This document shows positions 31,511-44,032 of a stretch of 64,000 bases of DNA, one piece after another; within the stretch, counting starts at the first letter, position 1; each line of letters opens with the position of its first letter. The notes under the pieces were generated by a model. It did no database searches. It saw only the letters and a list, made by a program, of their open reading frames with translations, and was not told where the DNA came from. Position numbers and translations under genes: made by a program. Source of the stretch: Wuchereria bancrofti (taxonomy: Eukaryota; Nematoda; Chromadorea; Rhabditida; Onchocercidae); the NCBI GenBank assembly GCA_005281725.1, contig SSBO01000008.1, positions 4,259,964 to 4,323,963 on the forward strand, given 5' to 3'.

Positions 31511-32719
31511 GTAAAAAAACAAAACAAAATATCGACATATATTCCATGTTGTAATTATTATTTTTCATTATTAATTGTCAAAATTTGCAGCATTACATAA
31601 ATTAATTATTTATTTAAAAGTAGCAAAAAAATTTTTTTTGCAAATACATTTCAAGAAATATCGACCGTTTGACAGTAATTCTGGAAATGATATAAGTTGT
31701 TTTTGAGTTATAAGTTTCATTTTATTATGTAATTATTATGCAAATTTAATTTTTACAGATTAAAATTGTTTTAAAAATTAAATGCCAATTTTAATTTAAA
31801 ATATATGATAGTTCATTTAAATTGAAATACATCTAATAATCATTTCTTGCTGTAATTATGAAATGCATTGTGCAATGCCGGTTGTATTATTTTTGAATGT
31901 AAATGCAAATTTTATTTGTTAATGATATTATATAGATATTTTCGAAATTTCTTTTCCATTTTCTTTTTCTTTCAGTTCAAATATTTTTCTATTTTAATTC
32001 AAACACATTGGAAAATTTGAGTTGCAGAAGGGATTAATTAAATAAATTATAAATCTTCATTGTAAAATGCTTTTTTTTTTTGTTTTCAAATTATAAGTTC
32101 GATTATAACTTTTAATAAATATGAATATTCTTCTTTAAATTTAAATTCTTTCTTGTGTAAATGAATTCAATTTGCTATAATCGTACAATAATTTACTACT
32201 GAATGCTTGCTGATAATATATACAAATAAATTCCATTGCTGCTCGTTTGTTCATTTTTGTTTTACACAAATTATTAAAAATGTTTTTACAACATTTTTGA
32301 AAAAGCAATTATGCATCAGTTAATAGTTTTTTTTTTTTTTTGCTATGTTTATCTTATCAGATGATAGATATTTCTGCATATCATTCAATCCATTTATAAA
32401 TTAACAAGTTGTAAATTCACAATAAAAATAATCTAAATGATACATTTTTATTCAGAAATAAGCACCGATTAATTATTATTTTATTCCTCTTTTATTTTCA
32501 TATCATAATAAAATAAAATGAAAAATAGAAAATCATTTTTTGCCATTTTTTTTAATTAGAAAATTTTATTTTTAAATTTAAAATTTTTTTAAAATACAGA
32601 AACTAGGAAAAAAGTTGAATAATATTATGAATAAATTCAAGTAATTTTAAACAATATGAGATCATTTATAAGTATGCTTCAGTGAATAATTAAATATTCA
32701 AAAATATTATTTCCCGTCG
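31511..32719. other. Spacer between the TRP channel and the four-pass protein gene
   Basis: About 1.2 kb of AT-rich DNA between two minus-strand genes. No exon, RNA gene or repeat array was recognised. The length is long for a typical nematode operon spacer. Confidence 0.5.
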
Positions 32720-34309
32720 TTATGCTTCAGAATTTTGAGGAATCTCCAATTTATCTGCAATATTGAGAATCAGTGATCTGTGATAATAAGAATATAAATA
32801 TTCGCTAATTACTACTCTGTAAATGATTTGTAATATTAAAAATATACGATATCTACTATTCAATGATCTATATAATATATCTGTTAATGAATTAGTTCTT
32901 AATTACTTATTTACTTAAACTTAAAGTTAATTATCATGCTAATGGCTTATTTTTATTTTCTTGGTAATCCATTAACATTTTTATCATAGCTTATATTCGC
33001 TGTAAAATAATTGCTTGTGTAATAATTATTAATTCATAATTAAATTAATAGTTTCAAGGTTTCAATTAATAAAATAAAATTTGAAATTATTAGTTAAAAA
33101 AAAAAAAACATACTAATGTGAGAAGCAGCGATAAATGGACGTTTTCTATGCAAAAGTCGTTTGTATGCTTTCACATAACGAATACATCGTACAATTAAAT
33201 AAAATGTATAAAATACATGAAAAACATTAACAATGCTAAACGTTGCGCAGTTGATAATTCTTTCTAAAATTTGTTAAACTATGATAAATTTTATATTTAA
33301 ATGTTGTTTATGTTATAAATTAAATAGCATAAATTAAAATTTATTATTATCCAACTTCATTTTTTCTTTCTTTTTTCTCAAAGAATTTTTACTAAAATTT
33401 TAAAACAAAAATATGTTAAATTTTAATTTATTAACATTTTAATTCGCATCCTTTCTTGAACAAAATTTTTATGCATTATTTCATCATTTGATTCATTCAA
33501 GTTTATAACATCGATAGCATTAGATGGTCGAACAATTATTGAAACACCGAATGCTTGCACGAAAAAAAAAACAATTATTGCTCGAGCTACCAATGTTGGA
33601 TACATTAATTTTATCTGAAATTTAATTTAAATCAGTAAGAAAAAACAAAGTGAAAAAAAAAATGATTTTTTTCTAGTAAATGTATGAATAACTTTCCTAT
33701 AAATTAAATGATCAGAAAATAAGAAATTAACAAATGAATGTTATAATGAAAGACTAAATAGCTTAGTTAAATGAAAATAAATAAACAGGTAAATAAATAA
33801 ACAAATAACCTTGTATTTGTTAATTCCAAAGATCAAAAGTGCTGATGCCACACCAAACATAACGCTAATTGGCATTAATATTATCATAAACCATATCATA
33901 TTGTCGTACTGCACAATTAAAAATTTAAATTTTGCTTTATTTGAACTTCAAATTTGTCATAGTACATTGATATCCTATCATCAAATATTTCTTTAGTTTC
34001 TTTTTTCTTTCTTTTTTTGGAAAAAAAGCAGAAAGAACAACGAATGAATAATGTCATTCAATTTATCAAATAGATATTTATTTTTTCTTTTTAACCTTTA
34101 AACATAATAATAATAATAATAACAATAATAATAGTAACAATAATAATAATAATAACCTATTCATTAGAATCTGATAAAGCTATATAAGCAATTGAATATA
34201 ATAATAGGAAGACTGATAAGATAATTTCTGCGTTTGACAATATCACCAGACCACGTATCAAATGACAGCAACAACAAAACCATTTCTGATGTTGTGAATC
34301 AAAATCCAT
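32720..34309 (-). CDS. Four-pass membrane protein with in-frame TAG at the exon 1 end
   Basis: Five exons: 34157-34309, 33810-33908, 33436-33614, 33114-33259, 32720-32754, about 203 codons. Residues 1-50 start MDFDSQHQKWFCCCCHLIRG followed by span 1. Exon 2 is span 2, exon 3 is span 3 plus a polar loop, and exon 4 is span 4 and a basic tail (RYVKAYKRLLHRKR). The last exon adds NKLEIPQNSEA. The layout resembles small nematode four-span proteins and LAPTM-like proteins. The only GT donor of exon 1 follows an in-frame TAG (plus 34157-34159), so the spliced message would stop at codon 51. The gene is therefore a pseudogene, a polymorphic null allele, an assembly error, or spliced in a way I do not see. 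The exon 3-4 junction (donor GTTAAT, acceptor ...TTTTAGAAAG) is the weakest. Caenorhabditis SPE-38 is also a four-pass protein that works with a TRPC channel; identity is not shown here. Confidence 0.5.
34101..34156. repeat. AAT/AAC trinucleotide microsatellite at a splice donor
   Basis: A run of TAA/AAT units with some AAC ends exactly at the predicted donor of the four-pass gene, so that on the minus strand intron 1 begins GTTATTATTATT. Repeat length change here could alter or have created the donor. Confidence 0.85.
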
Positions 34310-34317
34310 CGCTGCTT

Positions 34318-34319
34318 CT
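34318..34319 (-). promoter_or_regulatory. Possible trans-splice acceptor of the four-pass gene
   Basis: On the minus strand TTATTATAG ends eight bases before the ATG, a position typical for spliced-leader addition. It is the only acceptor-like signal close to the start. Confidence 0.35.
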
Positions 34320-36779
34320 ATAATAATTACAATATTAAAGAATTAAAATTTAAAATGAAATCGTTTGAGATTTTAAGCATAAGAATACTTTTTTTCTTTC
34401 AAATTTATAAAATCTAAAATACTTGTCACAATTTCTAAGAAATGATAAAGTTTAGGTTTAAGATAGTTATTTGACAAAAATTTTGAAATTATCATTAATT
34501 TAGATATTAAAGCAATAGTTTTCTTATTAGAATTCAATTTCAGATGCTGATTTCTTTCTTTCATTTTTTGTACTTTTTTTTTTGGAATTTTATTTCAAAT
34601 TTTCAAAAATAAGAAAATGATTACATGAAGCTCAAAAATGATATTATTGAAAATAATTAACTCATCAATTATTCAAGACATTTATACGTCCTCTTAAAAA
34701 AAAGAAAAATTATTAATAGGTTTTAAAAGTTATAAATGGGAAATAATAAGTCATAATTAGTTGCTATTCAATTTAGATGTTGAAATTAATCAAACATAAA
34801 GGCTAAAAAGATTGATATTACAAAAGTATAACAAATTCGAATAAAAATTAAAAAACAAAAAGAATAAAGTTAATATTTCACATATTGTCAACGATTAGTC
34901 ATTCCACGCCACGTTCATATACTTCTATTATTGTAATTTTAAATTCAACATATCTTTTTTTTTTTCACCCAAACTTTTATTGCTAGTTGTTATTTTTATG
35001 TTTTTAATAATAATATACATAAGAAATTCAACACTGTTAATTTTATGAAATTAAAATTTAAGAAAAGTTTTTTAAAAATACCAGTTTTTTTACCTTTTCC
35101 ATAAATTTTTGCAAAATTTTAAAATTGATGTAAAATAAAGTAAAAGAAAAAAGCCAGAAAGCAAATGTATTATTTTTCTAGGCTCTTTATAAAATGTTTA
35201 GCTTTTTATGAAAAGTATTAATGGCTAATATACGGGCGGAAAATAAATTTTAATTTTTGTTGAGAAGGAATGGAATGGAAAAACACTTTGTGCTTTTTGT
35301 CTTTTTCTTGTTTAATAACAAAAATAAATAAATAAATAATAATATTAATAATCAAAGTAGCAAGAACAAAATGAAAAATTTAGTTCAAAAAAAAAAAAAA
35401 AACTAATACACATTTTTTTACTCTAAAGATGGACTAAAATACTTGTTTTTTTTTCTCGTTTTCATTGAAAACTTTAAATTTTCATAGAAAAAGTTAAGCA
35501 TGCAAAAATTTTGTGATAACTTAAATTATTATTTGCTTTCTTTCATACACTAATAGTTAATTAATTATTTTGTTGAGATTTTTGTTCATGTGCTAATTAT
35601 TTTTAAATGGCATTGATTTAGCTTCCATTTGTGTTTCATTTTGATTATTAATTATTATCATTTGTTATGCTTGAGATGCAAAAAATTTCGATCAAAAATG
35701 TATAAATTGCAAGCATACATTAAAATACATTTTTTTTTTTTTGTTATTAACTTATCATATTTAAATAGTGAAAAATGTCAAATTATTTTTAAAAATTTTT
35801 CTTAATCTTTAATTTATAATTTTGACAGAAAAGCGCTGAAAATTGTTGATAATTTGATTAATACTACTCATAAATTATTTCTAAATGGTATTGATTTAAT
35901 TCACATTCGTATTTTATTAACTGATATATGCGCAATATTTTTCATTTTTATTATTATTTATTGTTATTTGTAAACAAATTAAGTTAAAAAGTTTGGCGAT
36001 TAATGCTGTAAACTTTTTTGAAGCTCTAACGGATAGTTTTCTTTAATAGTATTAACATTCTTTGATGATAAGAAGGGTTGTTAAGAAACGAAGTGAAGAT
36101 AGTTTAGAAATTCTAAATTAGAAGCTTAATAATGAATCGATGTGAAAATTTGTTGATCAAATTATAAATATTCGTTTCGGCTTACTTGGAATTTGATTCA
36201 TTAAAAAAACATAATTAGATGATGAAATGAAACAAAAGTAATAAATATTTTCAGAAATTTTAAATCTTTCAACTTTTTTAATTTATTGACATCAAAAAAT
36301 TTTAGGGAAGTGTAAATTTTACATTAGAACTGACATATAAGAATGCATTTATATAAGTAATTGAATTTGAAATTTTGGAAAATCACAAACATTCCCTAAC
36401 TTAAATAGACGAACAATTTCAAAAACCAGAGATAAACTTGCAATTTTAAAATTTGAAAAACACATTTAAGTTGCTTATTTCATATTCATTTTTAATGTGC
36501 CTTAGCAAAGAAAAGTAAATCTAATTGTGAAATAAACAATATTTTGAAATAACATTTGAAACAACAAGTGATTGATGATATGAATTTTGACAAACTCCTT
36601 GTGCAGATATTTCTCTATCCATTTTGTTGAAGTAATGTAACAAACTTCAAAAATATTAAATGATTAGAGATCATTGGAAATTTTTCAAAAGAAATAAGTG
36701 GCAATATTAAATTATGTTTTTACTTAGAAACGATTATTGTTTTTTTTTTGATAAATTAATGATCCAAATATTAATAGTA

Positions 36780-36820
<41 letters not shown>

Positions 36821-39299
36821 TCACATAGACATTAACAGTCAATTAAAAAATGATAGAGTGAAAAAATTCATCAAATTATATTTTACGCCTAAAAATGATC
36901 TCTAAAATGAAACTATCAGAAAACAAATAAGTATTGAAATTTTTACACTTATAAATTTTATTATTTATTTTTAGTACTTCTTTTAAATATAAATGTTATA
37001 CAGTCTTCCAATACGCAGTTCCATATTTTATGTGTAATTGCTAATTTTTTGAACCATAAAAATGATATGTGATGAGGAATAAATTTAAAATAATTCTTAC
37101 ATTCAATTTCAAAATGAATCTTAAAGGTATGATAGCAAGTGATAATATTAGTGATAGTAAATTTAATTGGGAACAAATTGTAAGACATATTTGATGATAA
37201 TTGAAAAAGTTCTGCAAAAATTATAAAATTCTTGAATTTTAAATGACTTAATTGCCTGTTCATCAATAACGATTAACAAAAAGTAAATTATGGAAATTAT
37301 TCATTTGACATAATTATGCAAAGAATTTTTTTATTACAATATTTGTTGTCATTTAAAGTGAATTTGAAAAGATGAAAGTTAAGCAAATGTTTTGTGAAAT
37401 GACCAATAAAAGCGAAAAAAAAAATTAGCACTTGGCACTTTTCCTTTTATTCCACGCAATTTTATGCAACAATTGATAACAATTATCACAATAAACAGGA
37501 TGAAAAAAAAGCTTCGAAGCATTTTTTCTTTTTTAAATCAAAATTAAAAAAAAAAAATAATCAATGTAGCTATTTGAAGATATTTAAACTTTTAACGTTT
37601 ATGATTAAAAGGTATGAAATTTCGGTTCAAGCTACTGTATTCATTAATTCCTTGTCAATCGATTATCACTTCATACAGCATTAAACAGATTGTACTCAAA
37701 ACGATACAAAATGAGAAATGCTTTTATTCAAAAGTTTATTTGAATCTTTGCATAATATAATTTCTATTGTGCATGAAAATAAAAAAGCTTATTTTTCGTT
37801 TACAAAGAAATGCATCAATTCGTTTTCATTAATTGTTTTAATTATTAGCAATGTATTTGAGCATAAATGCAATCACATAATTACTTTAGCATTAATTGAG
37901 TACATTTAATCGTTAATCTTTGCTCGCAATATAATTTATGTTAAATGTTATGACGTAGAAATGAAAAATGAAAACAAAAAGTTATAAACATAAAGCAGAT
38001 ATACATACATATTATAGGAATAGATTTAGAAATTCTCAAAATATCACTTTGAAGAAAACGAGAAATCTCAGATATTTTGTTAAAGTAAACAATATTGGAA
38101 TAGAAAAAGAGTAATTGTTTCAGGAAGTGTAAAAAATAAATGATAAATAAAGAAAGAAATGAAAGAATACGAATAACAAATGATTTAGAAGAAACGACAA
38201 ACAATAGAAATTTAAAGAAAAAGAAAATTTTTTTTTTAATTTTTCATTTGATTTTATTTGATTAAAATCTAAATGAGTGACATATGTATTGATCTAATGC
38301 GTGTTATGATATATATATCATTGTCAAATATTGCTACATTTCTAACAGCTGTTATCACAATCTCTCTCTCCACTTTTTTTGTTCTCTCTCTCTCTTTTTG
38401 GCTTCAAAAACTTCATTAGCTTGAGGTAATTTCTTTAAATAATTAATCATGACTTTTAACGTCTAACTTCTGTTCCTTCTTTTTTTTAATTCAGATGTAT
38501 GATTAAGCAGTTTTAAAATATCATTTTCACTTAATTGCATCAAAAAAGAAAAAACAAAAAAAAAGGAGAAAGAATGAGAGAGGAAGTAAAAATTTGATAA
38601 TCTTTTACATTATCAAATGGCGATTTTATATTATTAATTGAAAAATTTTTTTTTACTTATTTATTTATTTTTTGTTTTTCTTCTCTTTCTTACTTCTATC
38701 ATGAAGACAACATTTTAAAATTAGTTAATTTAGAATTTAAAAATTTGTAAACTTTAAATGCTTACTTTGAAATTGTTTTTGAAGGAATTATCATAAGTTG
38801 ATAAAAGTTCCAAATACTTCTTAGATAAACAATGAAGAAAATTGGCTTCAATTTGTTGAAAAACAAACATTACTGTTGTTTGTTTTACACAGAACTTCTA
38901 TCATTTATTTTTTGTCAGCAAATCTTTCTTTTTTATTTATTTATTTTTTTTTTTTTTGTTTTTTGTAATCTCTACTTTTTAAGGTTAAATAGATGTATTG
39001 ATGATAAATTATTATTGTAATACGTGAAATAAAATGAATGATAATTTCAAGATGAAGGATAATATTTTTTTAAAAAAAAAGAAAGATAATTAAAAAGTTC
39101 TTCCTTATGGCAACATTCATTAGAATTTCTTGTCTTTTTGAAAATTAAACTTTTTTCAATGAAACATTTATCGCAATAGCATATCACTAGAGTCATAAAG
39201 TTACTGTAAACTATTTGAAATGATTAAAATTTAAATTAAACAAATTTCCCGTATATTATTTTTTAATGTGGTACTAAAATTTCAATTGTTTATCCATTC
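34320..39299. other. Long AT-rich gene-poor stretch
   Basis: About 5 kb with no supported gene on either strand. Contents are homopolymer runs, an AAT microsatellite at about 36777-36820, and short hydrophobic ORFs (for example 36961-37266 and 37941-38204, both minus) whose composition is explained by AT-richness. Confidence 0.55.
36777..36820. repeat. AAT microsatellite
   Basis: About 14 consecutive AAT/TAA units in the gene-poor region. Confidence 0.9.
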
Positions 39300-39390
39300 A
39301 TTGTAATCATTTTTTTTTAACTCTTACATTAGAGATAATTTATTTCACTGTTTCACATTAGAAATATATATTAATAAAATTATTTATGAT

Positions 39391-39678
39391 AGGAAATATA
39401 CACATCCTTTGAATTTTGACTTAGCTTTTTCAAAAACAAATGGAAATGTTGCGGTAAAGTTTTTAAATATCAAAAGAACAGCTATATCTTTTCATCAAAA
39501 TGTATTAAAAGAGAAGGATCCATATCAAATGTACGTTGATATTTGCATTAATATACTATTCATTAATTTAGCAAAATATACATCAGATTCCCAACTAAAT
39601 CCAAATGAATTCTCTAAATATTTATTACGATGGATCAAAGTATCTACTCATAATATTTTGATGCAAATTGATTTATAA
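39391..39678 (+). CDS. Orphan ORF, possible exon or gene fragment
   Basis: The frame is open from about 39310 to the TAA at 39676-39678 without an obvious early ATG. It could begin after the acceptor-like TTATGATAG at about 39390. The readable part includes KYTHPLNFDLAFSKTNGN, then VAVKFLNIKRTAISFHQN, and a later KYTSDSQLNPNEFSKYLLRW. Composition is less biased than in neighbouring AT-driven ORFs. A donor-like GTACGT at 39530 lies inside it. No family is recognised; it may be a decayed gene, a single exon of an unseen gene, or chance. Confidence 0.25.
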   Translation, partial: RKYTHPLNFDLAFSKTNGNVAVKFLNIKRTAISFHQNVLKEKDPYQMYVDICINILFINLAKYTSDSQLNPNEFSKYLLRWIKVSTHNILMQIDL

Positions 39679-40934
39679 CAGAGAAAAGATTGGAAGATCG
39701 ACAAGCATGGATAGAAGATCTTACTTACTGTTATATTCCCTATAATTAGATTTCAATCTTAAATAAGTGATATGATAAGATATCAATAGCTAATGATGAA
39801 TTCACTACATCCCTCGTCCGTGCTCTGAACATTGGGCTATCATTGATGATACGTATGAAATCTGAAGCTAACTAAGAGAAACGCATTTCTGTTTCCGAAT
39901 CTATTCAAATCAGATGACAAAGAGTAATTCCCGTTGTGTCACTGTGCGATGTCAACGGTGGATTACAGGTAAGTGCACCGTATTTTGTAAAATTGTGCTA
40001 CGGTGTATAATGTTATTTACACATTAATTAACTTCTTTATTTATATTTAAAATTTATCAAATAACAATAAAGATTTGATAGAAGAGAGAAGAAAATAGAA
40101 AGTAAGTAAGCTAAATGAGAAAATGATAAAAAATCTAGGTGATGTTACAAAGTAGTTAGAAAAAGAATTCTCACCATTGTTTTAAATAATTGTCTAGAAA
40201 AAGCTAAGAATAAAAAGAGACATTTCTTATAATTAATTATCGTAAAAAGTTTTTCTTTGCTATTGAAAGAAAATAAAACTCATGCAATAAATGAGAACTA
40301 TTTGAAGTAACAGAGAAACTATGAAATCATCGTTTTTTTTTTATTTGACCTTTTATTTCATGTTAACAATTGAAATAATATCAATTAAATGATTCATTTT
40401 TCCATTCATTTTACGATAACATTTTTCTAGAGTGAAAATATGAAATTAATTGTAGACAAAAGTGAAAAAGGAAAAATGAAAAATAAAATTTAATCTATTT
40501 ATGATAATGCATTTTGTAAAATATTAATACAATAGCTAAAATTATGACGTAAATATATGACATAATTTTTCCAATTATTTTTATGATAGCCATTTTAACA
40601 ACAAAAATATACTATTAATTATCACTAATGTCTTATTGTTTCATGAATAAATTTATTTATCAAATAAGATGAGACAAATTATCGCTATTGTTGTAATAAT
40701 TGATGGAATAAATATTAATTACTTGTAAATTTCTCGCCCAAATTCATCATTTTTATTACAAATTTGCAAATAATAATTTCATTACTTTTTTCTACTAAAT
40801 TAAACATTTATCTGAAACGTTCCATTTCACAATCGTTCAGATAACGCTGACTGTGTAAAAATTTGTCGATAGAATCTTCGTTTCTTTTGTTTTGTTTTCT
40901 TTTTTTTTTTTGTTGCTAAGTAATCTGTCTGTGA
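39679..40934. other. Intergenic stretch upstream of the metallophosphoesterase gene
   Basis: No gene supported. A less AT-rich patch at 39800-39970 holds a GTAAGT at about 39969. Its sequence did not match an rRNA, tRNA or snRNA that I could recognise. Confidence 0.5.
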
Positions 40935-43900
40935 ATGGGTGGCATTTGGAGTAACAAAACAGGTTTACTGTTAGTTATCCTTTTTGTTGTCATTTACAAT
41001 GAGTATTTGACATATTACATAACAATCTATATGACATGTTCGTGGCCTATTATATCAACAATGGAAGAAGAACGTAAAAAGGAGACACGAGTGATTATAT
41101 TGACCGATATTCATCTCTTATTATCCAATTATGAATATTGGTTTGACAAGATCAGATGGTTCGTTCGTTTTTCACTTTTTCCTTCTCTTTTTCTTTTTTC
41201 ATTTTTGTTTTTATTCTTTTTTTTTTTTTCAAAATTAAGATTTAGAAATGATTATTTGGAAATGAAGATAATTTTATCATGTTTGGTTTTTTTTTCTTCT
41301 TTTTGAACTCATAAAATTGCATGTATTTTAAAAATAATTCGACAAACATTTTTGTGCTAAAAGATAAAATGTCAAAAATATGTGAATGTCAAAAGGGAAA
41401 AGTTACATGAGTGAGATTTTGTATTAGTTTTCTTACAACAATATATGAAAAGAAATGATGAATAAATCGTTTAGCTAACGAATTGTGAATGTTAAATTCT
41501 TATGATTAGCAAGAGAATATGTGAAAATGGGAAATGATGGATGAAAAATAATAAAATTGATTAAATAAGTAAAAATCGATAATGTTCAATTCAGTAAAAA
41601 TAAACGGCACGAAGTGATAGTTTCAAATTAGAAATATCATGAAATTTACTAGCGTATATTTGAAAATGTTGAACGAATAGGTAGTAAGTAAGCTCAGCTT
41701 TATTGCTTCATCCTGTTCAGATTTCAAATGGCTTTGTATTTCTCACAACAAATTCTCCTTTTATCCGTTTTTATATGTTTTAGGAAAGATTGATCGAATA
41801 TTAGTGAATGGCAACTTGAATTTTTGCTTTCAGGGAATGGCAAATGTATCGGTCGTTTCAATCAGCCGTATCACTGACCCGTCCCCATGCCGTCTTCTTT
41901 TTAGATTTGTTTAACTCTGAATATTTATACATTCCAATTATAGATTAAGGATTCAAAAAGTTCACGTAAACAATAAAAATAATACAATTAGAAACAAGCA
42001 TTCGGAGCATATATCATCGGTTTTTCCTATTTTAAAATTCATTTATTTCACACAGATGAAATTGTATTAAACAAATAGTTTTAAAAAAGACAACGTTGAA
42101 TGTAAACATACTGGTAGATTTGCTTCCTTTTTTTTGTTTCTAACCAAATTGTGGTCGATTCATTTTCACCGATAATAAAAAAAAATACAAATTTGCCGGG
42201 AAAAAAAGAACTCAGATATTTTTTAAGGTAAACCAGAAATTTTTGCAGTGATCTTGAGAGGAATATGCATAGTTTCAGGTGATTTATTTGATGGTAGTAC
42301 CATAAGTAGTCAACAGGATCTTATAAATTATGCAAATCATTTCAATGAACTTTTTTATGTACCCAAAAACGTTGAAAGGCATTGTATTGTGGGCAATCAT
42401 GATATTATATCCCATCAGTAAGCTTTAGTTTCGAATTTTCACTCATTATGGTTCGTTTACAGAAGTATTTTAAAGTTAATGTAGGTTGAGGGCAACTGAT
42501 TTTTCTTGTAAATTACATAGGCATTCGCTCAATCAAATTTCTTGAGTTTTTTTTATTTTCATATTTAGTATGTATTGAATTCTCTTTAGATTACAAACAT
42601 AAAAATGGTCAGAAGATAATGGGAGCCAAAAAAAAAGAAAAAAAAACAGAAGAATCATATTTTACTAGTTTGGTGTTGATAATAAAATCACCAAATTATG
42701 ATGTATCGAAATGGATCTGAGCACTGTTTCTGTCGGAGGTCAATTTGTGCAGTGTTTGATTTAGGGGAAAAACTTTATTTCTGAAATTTTAAAAGTTTCA
42801 TTTAAGTAAAATCAATCCAGTACGTTTGCAATTTTTCTCGCAACATTTTTCACGCTCACTTGTTGATCACGTCGTTATTGGTGGAAATCATTTTGTATTG
42901 TTGAATTCCATGACAATTGATTGTGTTGATTGTTTGCTTCGGAACGTTACCAAAGATCAAGTTGAGCAGCTGAGTCAAATATTTAACTGTAATAGAAATC
43001 TAAAAACACCATGTAACGTTCATTCAAGACCGATCTTATTGCTTCATGTTCCACTGTACAGGTAGTTTTTTATGAAAATTCTCAAAATCACTGTGTCTAA
43101 TTTAATCGAGAGATACTACCAACATATCCGCTTTAGATACCTTTACATTACTGAGTTTTTGGTTCTTTCGATATCGTTTACATTCAACTTACTAAATGAA
43201 AATTTTCTAATAATCTCAAGAAGCTAATAGCCTAATTTCTAAATAATTTAGCCGACTTTAGCATAATTTGTAAATTTCAGAGATAGTGATTCGAACTGTG
43301 CCAATGATTATGATGTAGCGCCAGAACCAAGAAAATCAGAGCGTTTTCGTGCTGGATTTCATTGCCTTTCCAATGCTTCTTCTCATTATATTCTGAAAAA
43401 GCTGAGACCTCGTGCTATCTTTGATGGTCATCTACATTACAGTTGTCGAACATGGTGAATTCTATTTTCTAAAATTTAACTCTAACCAAATCCTTAATTA
43501 CACTATTATCTCATCATAAAAGGATGGTTACATATGAAGCAATCTTAGAAGTTACATATTTGGTTTTACTTTATAACAATTTATGATCTCATTAAAATAT
43601 GCATGTTTTACAAGTTTATTTCTCCAATTTTTTTGTGTCTCGAATGGTTGATTTGAAGGGAAATGTTACTTTCTACTGCTGTTTTTTCTATGCATGTGTT
43701 ATCTGATATCTTCAGAAATAGCGTCTTCGAAAGATATCTCTAGATTAGTGCAACGTTTCAGGTGGCCATCACCGTATAATGCATATGAATGGACATTATC
43801 ATCATTTTCATGGCGAAATATTCCACAACCTGCATTTCTTCTTGTCACCATAACTCCAGATGATATTCAGGTCAATAAATGCTTGCTACCAAATAAGAAG

Positions 43901-44032
43901 ACGATTATAGCTAGCTATGTTATACTTGCTCTAGGCTTATTATTTTTTTTGTTCTATCGTTTAGTTTTTTCTATTTTATGGCATCGGAAACCATATTGCT
44001 CATGTCAATTTGTAACTCAAAAATGGGCTTAA
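40935..44032 (+). CDS. mppe1: Metallophosphoesterase MPPE1/PGAP5 (GPI-anchor remodelling)
   Basis: In animals this Golgi/ER-exit-site enzyme removes an ethanolamine-phosphate side group from GPI anchors, helping GPI proteins leave the ER. Exons: 40935-41158, 41834-41904, 42279-42417, 42485-42507 (23 bases), 42821-43061, 43281-43454, 43762-44032; about 380 aa, near the usual length. There is an N-terminal membrane span (LLLVILFVVIYNEYLTYYI), then the metal-binding set: D58 and H60 in LTDIH, D100 in GDLFD, N138 and H139 in GNHD, and GHLH (282-285). SFSWRN lies before a C-terminal span (IIASYVILALGLLFFLFY) and a basic Cys-containing tail. All phases agree if exon 2 ends TTA-G, but the intron then begins ATTTGT instead of GT. 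A canonical alternative (donor at 41909, acceptor after 42258) stays in frame and adds eight residues before GDLFD. The family call is firm. Confidence 0.9.

Noticed and set aside
39800..39970. Less AT-rich patch that might be an rRNA or snoRNA gene
   Set aside because: TGATGA and CTGA strings occur, but no terminal stem or proper box C/D layout and no rRNA match was recognised.
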